Assembly (NCBI RefSeq): GCF_002726155.1
Contig: NZ_PBSH01000023.1
Span: forward strand, 1 to 55,080
Length of the DNA stretch: 55,080 nt
Source: Alcanivorax sp.
GTDB taxonomy: Bacteria; Pseudomonadota; Gammaproteobacteria; Pseudomonadales; Alcanivoracaceae
Direction: 5' to 3'
The notes under the pieces are model-generated. The model was not told the DNA's origin, did not search any database, and saw only the letters and a program-made list of their open reading frames with translations. The position numbers were made by a program, and so were the translations under genes. The number at the start of each line of letters is the position of its first letter. Positions within the stretch are counted from its first letter, which is position 1. This document shows positions 38,294 to 46,802 of the stretch, in pieces.

Positions 38294-38428
38294 ATGGAAC
38301 AGGATGAATCTCTGGACCTGAACTGGCTGCCCGAGCAACTGGATAGCATCTTCGAAGACAGCCATGCCGCCGCTAGCGGTCAATGGGAATCCGTACAAAA
38401 CCACGATATCAGCCACCAGGCGGCCTGA
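38294..38428 (+). CDS. Small acidic protein, 44 residues, unknown
   Basis: An ATG at 38294 preceded by GGGGAAGG four bases upstream, one of the best ribosome sites in the window. The peptide (MEQDESLDLNWLPEQLDSIF, then a polar tail ending HDISHQAA) is acidic with one amphipathic helix. It lies between mgtC (opposite strand) and the RhlE-like gene, with 90 bases to the latter. I recognise no family; reality rests on the ribosome site and open frame. Confidence 0.5.
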   Translation: MEQDESLDLNWLPEQLDSIFEDSHAAASGQWESVQNHDISHQAA

Positions 38429-38518
38429 ACCGGCCGTCGGCTTTACCAAGCATTACTCGTGTTCACGCCCCGGATCAGTTAGGCTTGCCGCCCTTTTCCA
38501 GCTGATCCTCCCAACTTC

Positions 38519-39901
38519 ATGCATTTTTCAGATCTCGGGCTGTGTGATGCCCTGCAAGCGGCCGTGGCTGAGCGTGGCTACGACACGCCTTCCCCCATTC
38601 AGGCCCAGGCCATTCCCGCCGTTCTCTCCGGCCGTGATGTGATGGCCGCCGCCCAGACCGGTACCGGCAAAACCGCCGGCTTTACCCTGCCGCTTCTGGA
38701 ACGCCTGCGCACCGGCACCCCCGCGCGCAACAATCAGGTCCGCGCCCTGGTACTCACTCCAACCCGCGAGCTGGCCGCCCAGGTGGCAGAAAGTGTTGCC
38801 ACCTATGGCAAGAACCTGCCGTTGACGTCCAGCGTGGTATTCGGTGGTGTGAAGATCAACCCGCAAATGCAGCGCCTGCGTGGCGGTTGCGATGTGCTGG
38901 TGGCTACACCAGGACGCCTGCTGGATCTGTATCAGCAGAACGCGGTGAAGTTCGATCACCTGGAAGTGCTGATCCTGGATGAAGCCGACCGCATGCTGGA
39001 CATGGGCTTTATCCACGACATCCGCAAGATCCTCTCGAAACTGCCGCCCAAGCGGCAGAACCTGATGTTCTCTGCGACCTTTTCGCCGGAAATTCGTGCG
39101 CTGGCCAAGGGGCTGGTCAACGACCCCGTGGAAGTGGATATCAGCCCGCGCAACACCACCACCGAACTGGTCACCCAGTGGATCGCACCGGTGGACAAGA
39201 AGCGCAAACCCGCCCTGCTGACCCACTTGATTCAGGAACACAGCTGGTTCCAGGTACTGGTATTCAGCCGCACCAAACACGGCGCCAACAAACTGGCCAA
39301 ACAACTGGAGGCCAGCGGCATTGAAGCCGCCGCCATCCACGGCAACAAAAGCCAGAATGCACGCACCCGCGCCCTGGCCGATTTCAAGAGCGGCAAGGTC
39401 CGCGCCTTGGTGGCCACCGACATCGCCGCCCGCGGTCTGGATATCGAGCAGCTGCCCCAAGTCGTGAATGTGGACCTGCCCAACGTACCCGAGGATTACG
39501 TGCACCGTATCGGCCGCACCGGCCGGGCCGGCGCCACCGGGCAGGCCATTTCCCTGGTTAGTGCCGACGAATTCCAGCAGCTCAAGGACATTGAGCGCCT
39601 GACCCAGCAACAGCTGGAGCGCAAAATCGTGGCCGGTTTCGAGCCCGGTGAACCCCTTCCCGCCGCGCGCGCACCCTTGCCTCCCAAGAGCAAACGTCCC
39701 AAGAAGCCGAAACCCGCTTCCGCAGGCAGAAACCGGAACGGGCAATCTTCCGGTAGCGGCCAGCGCGCCCAGCAGGGCAGCAAGGGCAACCCGAACGGTA
39801 ATGGCGGTAATAGTGGCAATGGCGCAAAACCTGCCGGGAACGGGCAGCGTCGTCGCCGGCCGCAACGCAACAGCCGTCCGGAAAATGGCAATAAAGCCTG
39901 A
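38519..39901 (+). CDS. rhlE: DEAD-box RNA helicase, RhlE-like
   Basis: The 460-residue protein has the Q motif ([11 protein letters not shown]...PIQAQAIP), motif [10 protein letters not shown] (about residue 44), Ia PTRELA, II DEADRML, III SAT and [12 protein letters not shown]. After about residue 385 there is a basic, Gly/Asn/Arg-rich tail typical of RhlE proteins that bind RNA non-specifically. Likely role: ribosome assembly and RNA turnover, often cold-linked. Followed by a strong two-way terminator. Confidence 0.92.
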   Translation: MHFSDLGLCDALQAAVAERGYDTPSPIQAQAIPAVLSGRDVMAAAQTGTGKTAGFTLPLLERLRTGTPARNNQVRALVLTPTRELAAQVAESVATYGKNLPLTSSVVFGGVKINPQMQRLRGGCDVLVATPGRLLDLYQQNAVKFDHLEVLILDEADRMLDMGFIHDIRKILSKLPPKRQNLMFSATFSPEIRALAKGLVNDPVEVDISPRNTTTELVTQWIAPVDKKRKPALLTHLIQEHSWFQVLVFSRTKHGANKLAKQLEASGIEAAAIHGNKSQNARTRALADFKSGKVRALVATDIAARGLDIEQLPQVVNVDLPNVPEDYVHRIGRTGRAGATGQAISLVSADEFQQLKDIERLTQQQLERKIVAGFEPGEPLPAARAPLPPKSKRPKKPKPASAGRNRNGQSSGSGQRAQQGSKGNPNGNGGNSGNGAKPAGNGQRRRRPQRNSRPENGNKA

Positions 39902-39924
39902 CTCTGAAAACAGCACCCGCACGC

Positions 39925-39960
39925 ATAAAAAAACGGGGCCAACTGGCCCCGTTTTTTTAT
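39925..39960. terminator. Bidirectional intrinsic terminator after rhlE
   Basis: Perfect 16-base arms (39925-39940 and 39945-39960), GC core CGGGGCC, loop AACT, with A7 before and T7 after. It ends both rhlE and the converging unknown gene that stops at 39975. Confidence 0.93.
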
Positions 39961-39974
39961 GCTGATGCCAACCC

Positions 39975-40649
39975 TTAACGCTGGCGTAGCAACCCTTGGT
40001 AGTGGGCCATATAACCTTGCAGCTCGGCGTCACTCAGGTCTTTCAGCACCTTGTTGTTCACCGCATGTACCGCTTTGCGGCTGCCATCCACCCCCACATT
40101 CAGGGCCTTCTGGGTCACAAAACCTACCTTCACTTCCTTGGTGTTGGCGACAAAGACTTCATCGATAATCTTGTCTGCCACATCGCCCATGGCGCGGGTG
40201 ACCAGTGCCACATCCTCGGTGCCTTTGCCGGCCGCACACAGCTCGGTGGCCTTGCGGAAGGTCTCGGCAAAGCCGTCATCCACCGGGAACGAAATATGGG
40301 CCTGGTTGCCGTTGTCGTCACCCGCCTGCCAGTACATGGCTTTCACATTCGCCAATACCGGTGCAAATTCCTTGCTGGTGATTTTCTTGAAGATCTGACG
40401 AGTCAGCATGCTGGACGCTTTACCCGCCGTAGAAACGGCAAAATCGATGACTTTTTTCTGGCCACCGGACAGCTCGGTCATGTTGGCCGGTTCCACCAGG
40501 AACAGGCTGAGAACACGGTCGGTCAGATGATCCGCCATCTGGATAAACTTCTCCGCGCTGTCCTTACGGTCGTTTTCAACAGCGTGGATGAAATCTTCCG
40601 TGCTGTTCACCAGCGCCGGGTTTGCGGGAATCGCCACCACATTTTGCAT
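39975..40649 (-). CDS. Conserved-looking cytosolic helical protein, unknown
   Basis: 224 residues, no signal peptide or membrane helix. The sequence is mainly helical (STEDFIHAVENDRKDSAEKF, SGGQKKVIDFAVSTAGKAS) with charged amphipathic segments; a phasin-like or granule-associated role is conceivable from composition only. I do not recognise a family. It converges on rhlE and is 128 bases upstream of, and on the same strand as, the PraB-like gene's 3' side. Confidence 0.7.
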   Translation of the reverse strand: MQNVVAIPANPALVNSTEDFIHAVENDRKDSAEKFIQMADHLTDRVLSLFLVEPANMTELSGGQKKVIDFAVSTAGKASSMLTRQIFKKITSKEFAPVLANVKAMYWQAGDDNGNQAHISFPVDDGFAETFRKATELCAAGKGTEDVALVTRAMGDVADKIIDEVFVANTKEVKVGFVTQKALNVGVDGSRKAVHAVNNKVLKDLSDAELQGYMAHYQGLLRQR

Positions 40650-40777
40650 TGTTATGTCCTTGCCTGTTCTGTGTGCCCAGGCCGCCCATCAGGCAGCCGA
40701 TCAAGCTGGCCATAATAACGGGGCGATGGGCACAGGGGAAACGCCGATCAGGCCGGAATAACAAAGCTGATACGTCT

Positions 40778-41311
40778 TCAAGGCGAACTCGCACTTTGTG
40801 TAACCGTGCCGGTTTGCGACGGATGACGGATATCCACCTGCGGTGTAGTCAGCATGGTGCCATTCATGGCGCAATCCGGCCCCAGATTAACCTGCTCGAA
40901 ACTGGCTGACGCGTCGGCATTACGCCATACCAATGACACCGGGCCCGGGCCGCAAACACCCCCAAGCACAGGCACCCGGACTTTTACCTGCATGTCATGC
41001 ACAGTGAGCTTGCGAGGGCTATCCACCTGCCCTTGCCAGGGCAAGCCCTGCGCCTTGATGCTTTTACACAAGGGATTCAGCCCACCGAAGGTCACAGCGG
41101 TAACCCGGAGCGCACCGTCACCGCCCACGCGGCCATCGAAGGTGGTATTACAGGACACGGGTATCCGACCTTTTTTCATGGCCAGTTCACCGCTGGCGGA
41201 GAAGGGGCCAGCGGGTGTCACAGCCACGTCGGCATAAGCGGTGAAGGAAAGCGACAACAACACGATGGGCAAGAGCACGGCGCTCCTACGGGCAATGACC
41301 GTCCTTATCAT
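40778..41311 (-). CDS. PraB-like secreted protein (alkane oxidation activator family)
   Basis: 177 residues with a signal peptide (about 1-27, ending AYADV). The mature part is beta-rich and has a pattern like PraB of Pseudomonas: a FSASGEL start, PVSCNTTFDG, a GGLNPLCKSIKAQGLPW segment and paired cysteines. PraA/PraB proteins promote growth on n-alkanes and PraB-like proteins are also biofilm-surface proteins. The match is by eye and moderate. The ribosome site is AGGA about 9 bases upstream. Confidence 0.65.
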   Translation of the reverse strand: MIRTVIARRSAVLLPIVLLSLSFTAYADVAVTPAGPFSASGELAMKKGRIPVSCNTTFDGRVGGDGALRVTAVTFGGLNPLCKSIKAQGLPWQGQVDSPRKLTVHDMQVKVRVPVLGGVCGPGPVSLVWRNADASASFEQVNLGPDCAMNGTMLTTPQVDIRHPSQTGTVTQSASSP

Positions 41312-41468
41312 TGTTATTATTCCTGTTTCTGTTCTTGTTTTGTCTGGTGTTTTTTTGACTATCTCCCCACACCCATACTGTCACGGCAATTCAACGGCTG
41401 CCAACCACAGCACGGCGGATCTTCGCCGCGCTGCTACCGTTTATCGCTCTGCGGAAAATGAATAACAT

Positions 41469-42374
41469 TCACACCAATTGGTAACTGATACTGCCCAGTA
41501 CCACCAAAACCACTGCCCACTTGGCGGTCACATAGAAACGCTTGTTTTTCCGCTTCACCGATTTCAGGAAGCCTTTGTAGGCAATCACGCCCTTGCCCAG
41601 CTTGTTACCAATACCGGTGTGGCTGCTGTCCACGTTGTCGATCATGAACAGGCGATTGAAAAACCAGCCGAAGAACCAGTAACCCTTTTGCACCCATTTG
41701 CTCTTCAAGGGACGATCCACGTCGGTCATCAGGATGATGCGGGGGGTGTCTGTGCGATTCCACGCAGAATGAATATAGGTTTCATCGAAGATAATGCTGT
41801 CGCCATCACGCCAGATGTAATCCTCTTCGTTTACCGTCAGCCCGCAGTTTTCATCATTGGGGGTGCTCAGCCCGATGGAGTAGCGCAGGGTGTAGGCAAA
41901 CGGATCGTGGTGACGATTCAGCTTCTTGCCCGGCATCAATACCGCGAACAGGGCGATATTCAGGGTGGGAATCTGCTCCAGCAACGCCATGGTTTTCGGC
42001 GCCAGGTCGTAGGCCGAGGGCAGCTTGTTGTCGTACACTTTCAGATAAAAACTGGTCCAGCGATTATCCTTGTAAAAGCTGCTGGCCGGCAGATCTTCTT
42101 TCGCAGTAATCAGGCCACCGTGGTACAACGCCACCGCTTCATCGCGAATGGTTTCCCAGTTGTCTTCGATCAACTGTAATTCCGGCAGATGCGACAAGCT
42201 CAGGCGCGGCGTGGTGGGCACCTTGGAGAGCAGATAGGCCGGAATATTGAACGGCACCATAAAGGTGGAAAAGTCCGACAGCTGGCGCTTCAGGCCAAAC
42301 GGTTCCCGGTTACGCATCCGAATAAAAATAATGCAGCCCGCATAAATCAGCAGACAGGCCAGAATCACGGTCAT
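41469..42374 (-). CDS. lpxO: LpxO-like aspartyl/asparaginyl beta-hydroxylase (lipid A 2-hydroxylase)
   Basis: 301 residues with an N-terminal membrane helix (about 3-17) and a C-terminal hydrophobic segment. The Fe(II)/2-oxoglutarate dioxygenase core has RHHDPF (metal His and Asp), IGLSTPN, WRDGDSIIFDETYIHSAWN (second metal His) and the 2-oxoglutarate-binding Arg in TDVDRP. LpxO hydroxylates the secondary acyl chain of lipid A at the inner-membrane face. Head-to-head with the MscS-type gene. Confidence 0.85.
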   Translation of the reverse strand: MTVILACLLIYAGCIIFIRMRNREPFGLKRQLSDFSTFMVPFNIPAYLLSKVPTTPRLSLSHLPELQLIEDNWETIRDEAVALYHGGLITAKEDLPASSFYKDNRWTSFYLKVYDNKLPSAYDLAPKTMALLEQIPTLNIALFAVLMPGKKLNRHHDPFAYTLRYSIGLSTPNDENCGLTVNEEDYIWRDGDSIIFDETYIHSAWNRTDTPRIILMTDVDRPLKSKWVQKGYWFFGWFFNRLFMIDNVDSSHTGIGNKLGKGVIAYKGFLKSVKRKNKRFYVTAKWAVVLVVLGSISYQLV

Positions 42375-42633
42375 CTGTTTTCCTTTGGTTCATTGAGTCC
42401 AGGTTCGAGGCAAGCCGCGCTGCCCGAAAAATCGACGGACGGGATTTTAAAGCAAATCCCCCCGTAAAACCGGGATAATACCTGCCAATTGCCGCCATTG
42501 CTCTGCCTGACAGGCCCGTCGGTCTGTTCTCTCCGACCCAGCCAGGGCCGCCATCATTGGCCGACATCACGGTTAGCGGTACATTCTAGCCTTGCCTTTG
42601 CACAACAGCCGCCACCTTTGAGGAATCCAGCCT

Positions 42634-44340
42634 GTGACGCACCGAATTCTGCCCCTGATCGCCTGCCTGCTGCTCTTGGCACAGTGGAGCCACGCCGACG
42701 ATAGCTCGCTGACCATCAAGGATGTCATCGATACGGGAGAAAAGGCCGAGGCGGTGATTGCTGACTCCCTGCAAGATGACAGCATTCGACCCGGCGATAC
42801 CCCCCTATCGACTATGCTGGCCATCATGAACGCAGCCCAGGACGGAAACTGGGACGCCGCCGGGACTTACTTGGACATGCGTTACCTGCCCGCAGACATG
42901 GCCGACAGTGATGCCGCCACCTTAATGGAGCAGCTGAATATTGTCTGGGGCCAGCAGCGGATCCTGGACCTGACCCGGTTGTCTACCCACCCGGAGGGGC
43001 ACCGGGATGACGGCCTGCCCAGCTACCGGGACAAGATCGCCACCCTGACCCTGCCGGACGACACCCTGACCCTCTATCTGCAACGGGTACCCGGCGATGA
43101 CGAGCGTCGTATCTGGAAAATCTCCAACGCCACAGTGCAGCAAATCCCCCACCTCTGGGAGCTGTTCGGTTACAACCCGACCATCACCCGCCTAGCGGAT
43201 TATCTGCCGGATTTCACGATCCTCTATATGCAGAACTGGCAGGTGGCCGGGCTGGTACTGATCATCATCGGCGCCTGGCTGGCCTCTTCCCTGCTGCGCC
43301 GGCTGACACTGCGCCTGCTGGAGTACTCCGATCGTTACCGCGATACCCTGCACCAGTTCTTCTCCATGCCGTTTCGCTGGTACCTGTTCTTCAAGCTGAT
43401 GCAGCTGGGCGTGGCCGAGCTGGGCTTGTCCATCCGCGCCCAGGTGTACCTGAACCAGTCCGCCCTGGGCTATCTGGCCACCCTGTTCCTGGCGCTGGGC
43501 TTTATCGAACTGCTTTCTGCCCTGTTCCTTAGCAGTGCCCAGAACCAGAAGTACTGGTCCGGCATCATTCGCCCTGTTCGTACCATCCTCAAAATGATCG
43601 CCGCTGTGGTGATCTTTCTGCTGTGGCTCAGCGACTCCGGCTACGACATCACCACGGTACTGGCCGGGCTGGGCATTGGCTCCATCGCCGTGGCCCTGGC
43701 CGCACAGAAGACCCTGGAAAACGTGATTGGCGCCTTCACCCTGTACATTGCCAAACCCGTTCAACCCGGCGACTTCTGCCGGGTTGGCACCACCGCCGGC
43801 GTCATCGAGGAAATCGGCCTGCGCTCTACCCGCATTCGCCAGACGGACCGCACCGTGGTGTACGTTCCCAACGCGGTACTCGCCAGTGCCAGCATCGAAA
43901 ACATCAGCGAGTCCGATTTCCGTCGCTACTATCGCGACCTGCATATCCGCCTGGGCGCCAGCACCGATCAGCTGCGTCAGTTACTGGTGGATCTGCGCCG
44001 GCTCGTCTACAGCCACCCGCGGCTCACCGAGCGCGCCGCCCGGGTACGTTTTGAGGAAATCCTGCGCGACGGCTACCGCATCTCGCTGAACTGCTACGTG
44101 GACAGCAATGCCTACGGCGAATTCCTGGCCGTGGCTGAAGACCTGAACCTGCGCATCCTGCAAATCCTGGAGGATAACGGCGTGCACCTGGCGGTACCGG
44201 TTCAGCAATGGGTCAACAACACCGAAGGCAGCACAGCCACGGTGCAACGCTCTCAAGATGAGGCTTTGCCCTTCCCGGACTTCAGTGACGACGACAAGGC
44301 CGCCATGAAAGGCAGCCTGGAGTATCCGTACAAGGGTTAA
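42634..44340 (+). CDS. MscS-family mechanosensitive channel with periplasmic domain
   Basis: The 568-residue protein starts at GTG 42634 with a signal peptide (IACLLLLAQWSHA) and a 170-residue periplasmic domain, then about five transmembrane helices (190-365). The pore helix and beta domain GIGSIAVALAAQKTLENVIG and FTLYIAKPVQPGDFCRVG are MscS signatures; a cytosolic cage follows to about 540. It likely releases solutes on osmotic downshift. It is larger than MscS (286), like MscK/YbdG-type relatives. Confidence 0.92.
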   Translation: MTHRILPLIACLLLLAQWSHADDSSLTIKDVIDTGEKAEAVIADSLQDDSIRPGDTPLSTMLAIMNAAQDGNWDAAGTYLDMRYLPADMADSDAATLMEQLNIVWGQQRILDLTRLSTHPEGHRDDGLPSYRDKIATLTLPDDTLTLYLQRVPGDDERRIWKISNATVQQIPHLWELFGYNPTITRLADYLPDFTILYMQNWQVAGLVLIIIGAWLASSLLRRLTLRLLEYSDRYRDTLHQFFSMPFRWYLFFKLMQLGVAELGLSIRAQVYLNQSALGYLATLFLALGFIELLSALFLSSAQNQKYWSGIIRPVRTILKMIAAVVIFLLWLSDSGYDITTVLAGLGIGSIAVALAAQKTLENVIGAFTLYIAKPVQPGDFCRVGTTAGVIEEIGLRSTRIRQTDRTVVYVPNAVLASASIENISESDFRRYYRDLHIRLGASTDQLRQLLVDLRRLVYSHPRLTERAARVRFEEILRDGYRISLNCYVDSNAYGEFLAVAEDLNLRILQILEDNGVHLAVPVQQWVNNTEGSTATVQRSQDEALPFPDFSDDDKAAMKGSLEYPYKG

Positions 44341-44345
44341 GCTAA

Positions 44346-44376
44346 AATGTATATACATTGACTATCTAAAAGATAG
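44346..44376. promoter_or_regulatory. Two palindromes upstream of the ribbon-helix-helix gene
   Basis: A perfect 14-base palindrome, AATGTATATACATT (44346-44359), is followed two bases later by CTATCT-AAA-AGATAG (44362-44376). They begin 6 bases after the MscS-type stop and lie 70-100 bases before the ribbon-helix-helix start. The first could be the protein's own operator; the second could be a short hairpin. Confidence 0.45.
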
Positions 44377-44445
44377 CCTATAGCCTCATTGAAAGTCGAG
44401 CGTGAACCGGCGACGATGCGGCGTGATTTTTCATGGTGATGACCA

Positions 44446-44619
44446 ATGGCAAAGAGCAAAGCCAAAAAGAAAAACAGCCAGCTTATCGTCCGAATCAACG
44501 ACGAAGAGCGTGTGCGCTTTATTGAGCTCTGTGAGGAACTCGATACCAGCGCAGCAAGGGAAGTGCGCCGGTTTATTCGCGACTTTATCAAGAATCAGGA
44601 AGCGCCTTCCGGCGACTGA
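44446..44619 (+). CDS. Small ribbon-helix-helix-like protein, 57 residues
   Basis: ATG at 44446 with GGTGA upstream. A basic tail (MAKSKAKKKN) leads to a ribbon-helix-helix-like core: strand QLIVRIN, helix DEERVRFIELCEELD, turn TSA, helix AREVRRFIRDFIKNQ. Such proteins are dimeric DNA binders and often autorepressors or antitoxins. A lysine-rich 35-residue ORF follows 46 bases later, and palindromes lie upstream. Family membership is by pattern only. Confidence 0.68.
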   Translation: MAKSKAKKKNSQLIVRINDEERVRFIELCEELDTSAAREVRRFIRDFIKNQEAPSGD

Positions 44620-44665
44620 CTGAAACCGATAAAACCTGTATTCGATATAAACGACGGAGCACACC

Positions 44666-44773
44666 ATGTCTCAGAAGAAAAAACTGAAAAAAGCCATCAA
44701 GAACAGTAAAGCCAAGATCAGCAAACAAGAAAATGTTGTGAAGAAACTGAAGAAAAAGCTCAAGAAGCTTTAA
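44666..44773 (+). CDS. Lysine-rich 35-residue peptide
   Basis: ATG at 44666 with CGGAG six bases upstream. The peptide has 16 lysines in 35 residues (starts MSQKKKLKKAIKNSK, ends KKLKKKLKKL) in a heptad-like Leu/Ile/Val spacing that would make a cationic amphipathic helix or coiled coil. A hairpin follows at 44781. No family recognised. It may bind RNA or DNA, or membranes; these are guesses. Confidence 0.55.
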   Translation: MSQKKKLKKAIKNSKAKISKQENVVKKLKKKLKKL

Positions 44774-44780
44774 TCTTCCA

Positions 44781-44812
44781 TTGAAGGGACCGGCATCGCC
44801 GGCCTCCTTCAA
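44781..44812 (+). terminator. Hairpin after the lysine-rich peptide gene
   Basis: TTGAAGG (44781-44787) pairs with CCTTCAA (44806-44812) around an inner CCGGC/GCCGG stem and ATC loop, starting 8 bases after the stop. No T run follows. Confidence 0.55.
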
Positions 44813-44971
44813 CCACTTTCAACCTTCCTCAACGTTCTCACGCCCCCTCTCACCCCATTGCATATCCCCAACGCCCCCAGCCGCGCCGCGTACTGATTCA
44901 TTTTCAATCATCAACATCCCGCCAATGGCAGTGTTAACATCAAGCTTCACGGGTTAAGGGGATGTTCGGGA

Positions 44972-46264
44972 ATGAAGCAACGGCTCGCTTTGCTATTCAG
45001 TCTTTTCGCTTTCACTGCCGCATGCAGTTTTCAACCCGGCATCGTCGATGACAACGCTCTGCGCGAAGGCGCCACGCAACACGCGGAACAAGCGCTGACC
45101 GTACGCGCCAGCGTCATCAGTGACAGCGATGCCCACGACATCTTTGGCGTGGCCCTGGGCATACACGGCATTCAGGCCGTCTGGCTGGAGGTGGACAACA
45201 ACACCGGCACGCCACTGTATTACCTCCCTGTCACCACCGACCAACAATATTTTTCGCCACTGGAAGTGGCCTGGAAAGTGAAGGGAAAGTTCGGCAAGGA
45301 AGATGAAAAAGCCGTGGACCGCATGTTCGTTTCCCGTGCCATGCCCATCAACCTGCCAACCGGTAAGCGCACCAGCGGCTTTGTATTCACCAATCGCGAT
45401 CTTGGCGTCAAGGTGGTCAATGTGGACCTGCTGGGAGGCGGAAAAAGCTGGCAATCGTCATTCATCATCGACGTGCCGGGCATCAAACTGGATGTGGAAA
45501 AAGTCGACCTCACCATCCTGTATAACGAACAGGACCACCAGCACGTGGATCGCGATGGCCTGCGCGCCTGGCTAGCAGAGCAGCCCTGCTGCACCCACAA
45601 CGACGACAGCAGTGCCAGTGGCGACCCGATCAATTTCGTCCTGGTCGGCGACAGCCAGTTGCTGCTCAGCGCCATGGTGCAACGCGGCTGGGACCTGACC
45701 GAGCGCATCCATGGTGGCTCGATCTGGAAAACCACCAAATCCTTCCTGATGGGTTCCAGCTACCGTTACTCACCGGTGAGCTCCCTTTATGCTCTGGATC
45801 GCCCCCAGGATATGGCGTTGCAAAAAGCCCGTGGCAATATTCACCAGCGCAATCACCTGCGCCTCTGGCGGGCGCCACTAATATGCGACGGCGAACCGGT
45901 CTGGCTGGGGCAGATCAGTCGGGATATCGGTGTACGCTTTACCTTCAAGTCGCCGACCCTGACCACCCACAAAATCGATCCGGATGTGGATGAGGCCCGG
46001 GACTATCTGCTCCAGGACATGATTTTTTCACAACGGCTGGCCGAGTTCGGGTATGTGCGTGCCATGGAAGCCAAACACATCGACAGCCCCGGCCATAACC
46101 TCACCGGCGATCCCTTTATTACCGATGGCCTGCGGCTGGTGATGTTCTTCCATAGCCCCATGACGCCCATGCATGAAGTGAAAAATCTCCACTGGGAACA
46201 GCCGGACCGGAACCGTCGCCTCTGGATAGAAAGCGATTCGGCCCCGGCGATGCCACCACCGTAA
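44972..46264 (+). CDS. Lipoprotein with LssY C-terminal domain
   Basis: 430 residues with lipobox TAAC (Cys18). The C-terminal half matches the LssY C-terminal domain: DPINFVLVGDSQLLLSAM, RGWDL, RNHLRLWRAP, PVWLGQISRDIG, then HKIDPDVDEARDYLLQDM. In other proteins this domain is fused to PAP2 or DedA membrane domains; here it stands alone on a lipid anchor. Function unknown, probably envelope. Confidence 0.82.
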   Translation: MKQRLALLFSLFAFTAACSFQPGIVDDNALREGATQHAEQALTVRASVISDSDAHDIFGVALGIHGIQAVWLEVDNNTGTPLYYLPVTTDQQYFSPLEVAWKVKGKFGKEDEKAVDRMFVSRAMPINLPTGKRTSGFVFTNRDLGVKVVNVDLLGGGKSWQSSFIIDVPGIKLDVEKVDLTILYNEQDHQHVDRDGLRAWLAEQPCCTHNDDSSASGDPINFVLVGDSQLLLSAMVQRGWDLTERIHGGSIWKTTKSFLMGSSYRYSPVSSLYALDRPQDMALQKARGNIHQRNHLRLWRAPLICDGEPVWLGQISRDIGVRFTFKSPTLTTHKIDPDVDEARDYLLQDMIFSQRLAEFGYVRAMEAKHIDSPGHNLTGDPFITDGLRLVMFFHSPMTPMHEVKNLHWEQPDRNRRLWIESDSAPAMPPP

Positions 46265-46354
46265 TTTTTGCTTTCTTTACAGATTGCCACTTGAGCCCTT
46301 CAAAACAGCCCCTAGGCTTTGTGGATAATACTTACTCACCGATTGGAGCCAATC

Positions 46355-46684
46355 ATGTTCATTCGATTTCTGACCGTGCTTGCCACCGCGTCCTTGGTCG
46401 CCTGCGTGACCGCCGCCTCCCCGATCCGGGTTGCCGACGGGAACCAGAATGAAGGCACCGTGACTCTGGCCACCGACTATAACCTGATGCAGAACCCACA
46501 GATGGACTGGCAACAAGGCCTGCAAAAAGCCAGCGCGCAATGTCAGGGCTGGGGATACAGCGGCGCGATTCCCAACGGCAAACCCAGCCAGAGCTGCAGC
46601 AATGAAACCCAGGACGGTGACTGTATCGGCTGGACGGTGAACGCGACTTTTCAATGCACAGGGCAACAGGCTCCCCAGCAGTAA
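46355..46684 (+). CDS. YecR-like lipoprotein
   Basis: The start at 46355 (MFIRFLTV) has GGAG eight bases upstream and gives 109 residues; the extension to 46319 is rejected. Lipobox LVAC (Cys17). The mature part follows the YecR family: VADGNQNEGTVTLA, DWQQGLQKASAQCQGWGYSGA and ETQDGDCIGWTVNATFQC, with four mature cysteines in two likely pairs. YecR is a flagellar-regulon lipoprotein of unknown job in enterics; no flagellar genes are near. Confidence 0.82.
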   Translation: MFIRFLTVLATASLVACVTAASPIRVADGNQNEGTVTLATDYNLMQNPQMDWQQGLQKASAQCQGWGYSGAIPNGKPSQSCSNETQDGDCIGWTVNATFQCTGQQAPQQ

Positions 46685-46724
46685 CGTCCGCCGGCAAACC
46701 GTTATTTCAGCAACCCGCGATAAA

Positions 46725-46757
46725 ACAAAAAAAGCCTCTTAAAAGAGGCTTTTTTGT
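46725..46757. terminator. Bidirectional intrinsic terminator, YecR-like gene and sat
   Basis: Stem AAGCCTCTT/AAGAGGCTT flanked by A7 and T6 runs, between the YecR-like stop at 46684 and the converging sat stop at 46803. Classic form in both directions. Confidence 0.92.
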
Positions 46758-46802
46758 TTTTCTTTCTGATGCTGCTGAGCGAACGTGCTCAGCCAGATGT
46801 GA

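Noticed and set aside
38528..40033. 501-codon open frame on the minus strand
   Set aside because: Antisense shadow of rhlE created by GC-rich codon bias.
44800..44845. TTCAACC-like repeats after the lysine-rich gene
   Set aside because: Spacing is about 10 bases, not 7, and the lead base pairs belong to the hairpin; treated as chance similarity.
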